The notes below the pieces were generated by a model that did not search any database, was not told the origin of the DNA, and worked only from the letters and a program-made list of their open reading frames with translations. A program made the translations under genes and the position numbers. From Pseudomonadota bacterium (GTDB lineage: Bacteria > Pseudomonadota > Gammaproteobacteria > Pseudomonadales > Pseudomonadaceae): a DNA stretch of 24,676 nt. Of this stretch, positions 20,455 through 24,676 are shown one piece after another; position 1 is the first letter of the stretch, and every line of letters starts with the position of its first letter. The DNA lies in contig JAEWGL010000103.1 in NCBI GenBank assembly GCA_023388335.1, positions 1 to 24,676 on the forward strand, read 5' to 3'.

Positions 20455-20880
20455 AGGAAAACAACCTCATTTTGTTATTGGATATGACCTTCGTGCAGAA
20501 CCGGCCGCACCGATGGGCGCAGGCGTCGTCTTGCCGGGCTGTCCTTTTGGGTCAGCCCGTCTGCTGGCATGCGGGTGCCGACAGGGCGAAGGGGGCGAGC
20601 AGTATAGAAAGCCCTCTGCAGGGCTTTTCACTATATAAATGGGGATATTTAGCGAGAACTCTCGGCAATAGGCCCTTCCGCGGAGTGGCATTCACCAACC
20701 ATGCCCCACTGCTGGAGCAGGCACGGCTACCATAACAACAAAGCGCCCACATTGAAGCCCCACCAAAGACGCATGGCCTATTGAGCCACCGGGCACTTTT
20801 TACAAAATTTTCACCGAACTCGGCCACCGTCTAAGCTTCAGACAAGCAAGACAAAAAATACGTAGCCGGGCTAAAAGACT
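20455..20880. other. 426-base divergent intergenic region with leader hairpins
   Basis: No gene is supported here. On the permease side it holds the CA motif, then CGGGCTG/CAGCCCG (20535-20541/20553-20559), whose minus-strand loop contains AAAAGGA, and then an 8-bp perfect stem AAAGCCCT-CTGC-AGGGCTTT (20608-20627) flanked by TATAG and CACTATA. The last could be an operator, or an attenuator in a leader of about 150 bases if the permease promoter is the AT-rich stretch at 20628-20650. From 20641 to 20880 the DNA is AT-richer than its surroundings. It should hold the promoter of the PBP-like gene, but I see no convincing -35/-10 pair. Confidence 0.5.
20472..20479 (-). promoter_or_regulatory. 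Hfq/Crc-type CA motif upstream of the permease start
   Basis: On the minus strand the sequence reads AATAACAA, an exact fit to AANAANAA, just before the ATGAGGTTG ribosome-binding stretch and about 18 bases from the start codon. This is the position expected for translational block by Hfq with Crc when preferred carbon sources are present. Confidence 0.65.
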
Positions 20881-23800
20881 ATGGGCGCACTGTGGCAATC
20901 GGAACCAACCAGAACGGAAGCACCCGAGTCACCCCTGGCTGAAGCTCCACTGCCGAAGACGCCTCGTCAGCGGCGTCTGTGGTGGCGCCTGTTTTGGCTG
21001 ATCCTCATCGTTGCGGCCGTGGCCATCGGCCTGGCGGTCACTGATGAAGTGCACACCTCGCGCTTGCAATCGCGCGAGTTCAGCCGCTTCGCCGCAACCC
21101 TGAGCTACTCCATGCAGCCAGGGCCAAGCGAGGCCATCCACTATCCGGGCGAAGGGCCGTTCGACAAGCGCCTGGGCTATAGCTCGCTGGGCGAGTTTCT
21201 GCCACGGCTGCTCAAGCGCGATTACCTGATCAGCGAGCAGGTGCAGTTTTCGCCGGCACTGATGCGCTATGTCGACCATGGCCTGTTCGTGCCCTTCGTC
21301 GAGAAGGGCCAGGCCGGTCTGTCGATCACCGACTGCCGCGGCGCGGCGCTTTACCAGTACAACTACCCGCAGTACCTGTATCCGGACTTCGGTTCGATCC
21401 CACCGGTGATCGTGCACAGTTTGCTGTACATCGAGAACCGCGACCTGCTCGACCCCAACGACCCGCACAGCAACCCTGCCGTGGACTGGCCGCGCTTTGC
21501 CAAGGCCGCCTATAGCCAGGTGGCCAAATACCTGGCCCTGCCCGGCCAGTCGGCCGGCGGCAGCACCTTGGCGACCCAATTGGAGAAGTACCGGCATTCA
21601 CCGGACGGCCTGACGGTATCTGGCGCCGAGAAGATCCGCCAGATGATCTCCGCCAGCGTGCGCGCCTACCAAGGCGGTCCAGACACGCTGGACGCCCGTC
21701 AACGCATCGTGCGTGACTACCTCAACAGCGTGCCGCTCTCGGCCGTGCCCGGCCACGGCGAAGTGCATGGCATGGCCGAAGGCCTGCGGGTCTGGTACGG
21801 GGCCGACTTCGACCAGGTCAATCAGGCCCTGGCCTCCACCGCCAGCGACGCGGACAGCATGGCCATCCGCGGCCTGGCCTTGCGCCAGGTGCTGTCGCTG
21901 ATCATCGCCCAGCGTCGGCCCTCGCACTACCTGTCCAAGGGCCGCACCGAGCTGGCGACCCTGACCGACAGCCACATCCGGGTACTGGCCGCCAACAACG
22001 TCATCGACCGCCCGCTGGCCGATGCGGCGCTGGCCAGCAAGGCCGTGTTCCGCGACTGGGTGGCCCAGCCGACCCTCCAGCCGATCATCACCAACAAGGG
22101 CATCAGCCTGGCGCGCAATCGCCTGGCGGCCATGCTCAATCGCCCGTTGTACGACCTCGACCGCCTCGACCTGTCGGCGACCAGCACCCTGCAAGGCAAT
22201 CTGCAGATGCAGGTCAGCCAATACCTGAAGAATCTCTCCGACCCGGCCTTCGCCGCCGAGGTCGGGCTGATCGGCGAGCGCTTGCTCACCGCCAAGACCA
22301 CCGACCAGGTGCGCTACAGCTTCACCCTGTTCGAACGCACCGCCGATGGCTCGCGGGTGCGGGTACAGACCGATAGCACCGACCAGCCGTTCGATATCAA
22401 CGAAGGCAGCAAGCTGGAACTGGGCTCTACCGCCAAGCTGCGGGTGCTGACCACCTACCTGGAAATCGTCGCTGAACTGCACGACCAATACGCCGGCAAG
22501 CCAGTGGCGGAACTGAAGAAAGTGGAAGTGGCGGAACTGGACCGCATTAGCCGCTGGTCGCTGGATTGGTTGATGCAGAACAAGAACCAGGATTTGTCCG
22601 CCATGCTCGACGCCGCCCTGGAGCGCAAGTATTCGGCCAACCCTGGCGAGGCCTTCTTCACGGGTGGCGGCATGCACGTATTCAATAACTTCCGCAGGGA
22701 AGACAACGGCCGCAATCCGACCCTCAAGGAAGCCTTGCGCGAGTCGATCAACCTGCCTTTCATTCGCTTGATGCGCGACCTGGTGCGCTACGTCACCTAC
22801 CAGTCGCCGTACAATCGCGAGCCCTTGCTCAAGGACGATGCCGACCCCCGCCGCCAGGAGTATCTGGCCCGCTTCGCCGACCGCGAGGGCACCAATTACC
22901 TGATGCGCTTCTGGAAGAAGTACCAGCGCAAGACTTCCCAACAGCGCCTGGACACCTTCCTCGACGGCATGCGCGTCACGCCCCAGCGCCTGGGTGCCGT
23001 GCACCGCTACCTGTTCCCCGAAGCCAGCCAGGAAACCTTCAATGCCTTCGTCCGCGCGCACATCGCCAAGGACAAGGCCGCCGCCGCCAAGCTCACCGAC
23101 ACTCGGCTGGTGGAGATGTACGGCAGCTACGGCCCTGGCAAGTATGACCTGCCCGACCAAGGCTACATCGCCAAGGTCCATCCGCTGGACTTGTGGCTGC
23201 TCGGCTACCTGTTGAAGAATCCCAGCGCCCAGCTCAAGGACGCCGTCAACGCCAGTCGCTTCGAGCGCCAGGAGGTCTATGGCTGGCTGTTCAAGAGCCG
23301 CCATAAGGGCGCGCGTGACAGCCGGGTGCGGACCATGGTCGAGATCGAGGCCTTTCTCGACATCCACCAACGCTGGAAGCGCGTGGGCTACCCCTTCGAT
23401 CACCTGGTACCTTCCCTGGCCACCGCCATTGGCAGCTCCGGCGACCGACCCGCGGCCCTCTCGGAGCTGGTCGGCATCATTCAGAACGATGGTGTGCGCC
23501 TGCCGACGCTGCGCATCGACACCCTGCACTTTGCCGCCGACACACCGTACGAAACTCGCCTGATCAGCGATCCGGACCGGGGCCAGCGGATCCTCCCGGT
23601 CGAAGTCGCCCAGGCCCTGCGTGGAGCGTTGTCGCAGGTGGTCGATGCCGGTACCGCGCGGCGGGTCTCTGGCAGCTTCAAGCTGCAGGATGGCACCTCG
23701 CTGGTGATGGGCGGCAAGACCGGTACCGGCGACAACCGTATCGAGAGCTTCGGCGCAGGTGGCCGGCTGATCGGCTCGCGCTCGCTGAACCGTACCGCTA

Positions 23801-23994
23801 CCTTCGTGTTCTTCCTCGGCGACAATCACTTCGGCACCCTTACCGCCTTTGTGCCCGGACGCGCCGCGGAGACCTTCAAGTTCACCTCCGCGCTGCCGGT
23901 GCAGGTGCTCAAGGGCATGGCGCCAATCCTAATGCCCTACCTTGAACCTGGCAGCGCAACCCAGTGCACGGCACCACAGGTGGCGGCGCACTGA
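20881..23994 (+). CDS. Large atypical class A penicillin-binding protein (GT51 + transpeptidase)
   Basis: A 1037-residue protein with a cytoplasmic Pro-rich tail, one membrane helix (about residues 35-53) and two recognisable periplasmic domains of peptidoglycan synthesis. The glycosyltransferase 51 domain (about 165-320) has IENRDLL with Glu185, GGSTLATQLEKYR (226 on) and IVRDYLNSVPLSA. The transpeptidase domain has S516-x-x-K519 (GSTAK), S622-I-N624 and K946-T-G-T-G. It is odd in several ways. The third GT51 motif reads EKIRQM, with Gln254 where family members have a conserved Glu. The EDxxFxxH motif is incomplete. S622 and K946 are 324 residues apart, far more than in ordinary class A PBPs, with a charged helical stretch between. 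No good ribosome binding site is visible before ATG 20881. Activity of the glycosyltransferase domain is uncertain. Confidence 0.85.
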   Translation: MGALWQSEPTRTEAPESPLAEAPLPKTPRQRRLWWRLFWLILIVAAVAIGLAVTDEVHTSRLQSREFSRFAATLSYSMQPGPSEAIHYPGEGPFDKRLGYSSLGEFLPRLLKRDYLISEQVQFSPALMRYVDHGLFVPFVEKGQAGLSITDCRGAALYQYNYPQYLYPDFGSIPPVIVHSLLYIENRDLLDPNDPHSNPAVDWPRFAKAAYSQVAKYLALPGQSAGGSTLATQLEKYRHSPDGLTVSGAEKIRQMISASVRAYQGGPDTLDARQRIVRDYLNSVPLSAVPGHGEVHGMAEGLRVWYGADFDQVNQALASTASDADSMAIRGLALRQVLSLIIAQRRPSHYLSKGRTELATLTDSHIRVLAANNVIDRPLADAALASKAVFRDWVAQPTLQPIITNKGISLARNRLAAMLNRPLYDLDRLDLSATSTLQGNLQMQVSQYLKNLSDPAFAAEVGLIGERLLTAKTTDQVRYSFTLFERTADGSRVRVQTDSTDQPFDINEGSKLELGSTAKLRVLTTYLEIVAELHDQYAGKPVAELKKVEVAELDRISRWSLDWLMQNKNQDLSAMLDAALERKYSANPGEAFFTGGGMHVFNNFRREDNGRNPTLKEALRESINLPFIRLMRDLVRYVTYQSPYNREPLLKDDADPRRQEYLARFADREGTNYLMRFWKKYQRKTSQQRLDTFLDGMRVTPQRLGAVHRYLFPEASQETFNAFVRAHIAKDKAAAAKLTDTRLVEMYGSYGPGKYDLPDQGYIAKVHPLDLWLLGYLLKNPSAQLKDAVNASRFERQEVYGWLFKSRHKGARDSRVRTMVEIEAFLDIHQRWKRVGYPFDHLVPSLATAIGSSGDRPAALSELVGIIQNDGVRLPTLRIDTLHFAADTPYETRLISDPDRGQRILPVEVAQALRGALSQVVDAGTARRVSGSFKLQDGTSLVMGGKTGTGDNRIESFGAGGRLIGSRSLNRTATFVFFLGDNHFGTLTAFVPGRAAETFKFTSALPVQVLKGMAPILMPYLEPGSATQCTAPQVAAH

Positions 23995-24011
23995 TACGCG
24001 TGAGATAAACC

Positions 24012-24028
24012 CATCGAAGCATTCGATG
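24012..24028 (+). terminator. Small hairpin after the PBP-like gene
   Basis: CATCGAA-GCA-TTCGATG is a perfect 7-bp stem 18 bases after the stop. It has no T-run and overlaps the Fur box by two bases, so its role as a terminator is doubtful. Confidence 0.3.
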
Positions 24029-24041
24029 ATAACTATTATCA
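24027..24041. promoter_or_regulatory. Fur box before the padR-like gene
   Basis: TGATAACTATTATCA matches the 7-1-7 Fur consensus TGATAATNATTATCA at all but one defined position, and the palindrome extends as ATGATAA/TTATCAT. It lies about 70 bases before the start codon. Repression by Fur with Fe(II) is the expected consequence. Confidence 0.8.
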
Positions 24042-24054
24042 TTTCAGGGCTTGT

Positions 24055-24092
24055 CTTAAGATATATCTTGAGTAATATCTAGCGATATATCG
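24055..24092. promoter_or_regulatory. Two GATATATC palindromes, likely PadR/YqjI autoregulatory sites
   Basis: CTTAAGATATATCTTGAG (24055-24072) is an 18-bp palindrome with one imperfect pair. CGATATATCG (24083-24092) is perfect. Both share the core GATATATC with centres 24 bp apart. They sit between the Fur box and the ribosome binding site of the PadR-family gene, where its own product could bind. Assignment is inference from position and symmetry. Confidence 0.6.
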
Positions 24093-24111
24093 AAACAGAC
24101 GGAGTCCTCTC

Positions 24112-24669
24112 ATGCGCGCCCATCCTCCCATCCACGGCGAGCGCTATGATCCTTTGGAGCGCCGCTCCGGTCGTGGCGAACGCGGCCCGCGGGTGTTCGC
24201 GCCCGGTGATCTGAAGCTGCTGTTGCTGGCGATGCTCGCCGACCAGCCGGGTCATGGCTATGACCTGATCCGCCAGATCGAGCAGCTTTTCGACGGCAAC
24301 TACAGCCCAAGTCCCGGCGTGATCTATCCGACCCTGAACTTCCTCGAAGAAGCCGAACTGATCAGCGGCCAGGCCCAAGGCAGCAAGCGCCTCTACGTCA
24401 TTACCGAGGCCGGCCGTGCCTCGCTGACCGACCAGGCCATCGCGCTGGACGGCGTGCGCATGCGCATCGAGGTCAGCAAGCGCACCTTGCGCGGCCATGA
24501 GCGTCCCCCCGAGATCCACGAGGCCGTTGGCAATCTGCGTCACGCCTTGCACATGCACAGCGGACGCTGGACCGGCGAAGAAATCGCACGGGTCCGCGAC
24601 CTGCTCAACGACACGGCCAAGGCGATCGCCGCAGGGCCAGCCTCGCCTACCCAGGAAAACCCAGCATGA
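24112..24669 (+). CDS. PadR-family regulator (YqjI-like, metal-linked)
   Basis: A 185-residue PadR-family repressor. The winged helix is about residues 33-105: DLKLLLLAMLADQPGHGYDL, then PSPGVIYPTLNFLEEAELI and KRLYVITEAGR, the usual PadR order. The N-terminal extension before the winged helix contains His4 and His8, and the C-terminal part is rich in histidine (HEAVGNLRHALHMHSGRW). This resembles E. coli YqjI, a nickel-responsive PadR protein that controls the ferric-siderophore reductase gene yqjH. GGAG at 24101-24104 supports ATG 24112. A Fur box and two palindromes precede it. The stop overlaps the next start in ATGA, so the next gene is translationally coupled. YqjI-like function is inference from architecture and context. 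Confidence 0.88.
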   Translation: MRAHPPIHGERYDPLERRSGRGERGPRVFAPGDLKLLLLAMLADQPGHGYDLIRQIEQLFDGNYSPSPGVIYPTLNFLEEAELISGQAQGSKRLYVITEAGRASLTDQAIALDGVRMRIEVSKRTLRGHERPPEIHEAVGNLRHALHMHSGRWTGEEIARVRDLLNDTAKAIAAGPASPTQENPA

Positions 24670-24676
24670 CTGATAC
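24666..24676 (+). CDS. Start of next gene, cut by window edge (possible siderophore-interacting reductase)
   Basis: ATGACTGATAC overlaps the padR-like stop by four bases and could encode M-T-D-. The sequence is too short to identify. In the YqjI-YqjH pairing and in many pseudomonads a FAD-dependent siderophore-interacting protein gene follows such a regulator, so that is the expectation, not an observation. Confidence 0.4.

Noticed and set aside
20734..20741. AACAACAA on the plus strand as a Crc/Hfq site for the PBP-like gene
   Set aside because: It fits the motif but lies 140 bases before the start codon and may not even be transcribed, so a translational role is not supported.
21598..23829. 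743-codon open frame on the minus strand, antisense to the PBP-like gene
   Set aside because: It is an antisense shadow of a high-GC, GC3-biased gene. The translation has no recognisable domain, and the opposite strand carries clear PBP motifs.

Overview
The window reads as a core chromosomal segment of a Pseudomonas, most like the P. putida group. GC content is high, codon use is strongly GC3-biased, and the gene order glpK-glpR-glpD, then an acidic amino acid ABC operon with its sensor/regulator pair, glpM, metR, a NUDIX gene, lhr and a proline-type permease is a familiar Pseudomonas arrangement. This assignment rests on recalled family and synteny knowledge; no database search was run. No tRNA, rRNA, CRISPR array, insertion sequence or prophage gene was seen.

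Left part (1-3470): glycerol catabolism. The 3' half of glycerol kinase (glpK) enters from the left edge, followed by the repressor gene glpR and the FAD glycerol-3-phosphate dehydrogenase gene glpD. A nested inverted-repeat element lies between glpK and glpR. A hairpin follows glpR, and operator-like palindromes stand before glpD.

Second part (3480-10650): the acidic amino acid (Glu/Asp) uptake system. Two boxes of the type TTCGG-N4-CCGAA and a GG-N10-GC sigma-54 promoter precede a periplasmic binding protein gene. Two permease genes and an ATPase gene follow, joined by ATGA overlaps, then a DctB-like sensor kinase (aauS) and an NtrC-type activator (aauR). The circuit looks closed: the kinase/activator pair at the operon's end should drive the sigma-54 promoter at its start. 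A catabolite-repression (Hfq/Crc) A-rich motif abuts the first ribosome binding site, and hairpins separate binding protein, permease and kinase cistrons. A GlpM-family membrane protein follows.

Middle (10589-17827): an exported alpha/beta hydrolase (minus strand, overlapping glpM tail to tail), metR, a minus-strand NUDIX hydrolase, a 121-bp MITE-like repeat and the full-length Lhr helicase gene.

Right part (17873-24676): a divergent pair made of a MarR-type regulator with a C-terminal four-cysteine motif and a DUF417 (RclC/YkgB-like) membrane protein, sharing two mirrored 17-bp operator-like sites; a minus-strand ProY-type amino acid permease with its own terminator and a Crc-type motif; a very large atypical class A PBP-like protein (GT51 plus transpeptidase); and a Fur-box-controlled PadR regulator (YqjI-like) overlapping the first bases of a gene cut by the right edge.

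Most of the window is ordinary core genome. The points most worth a second look are the atypical PBP, the MarR/DUF417 pair, the changed GAFTGA loop in AauR and the layered regulatory DNA before the Glu/Asp operon and before padR.
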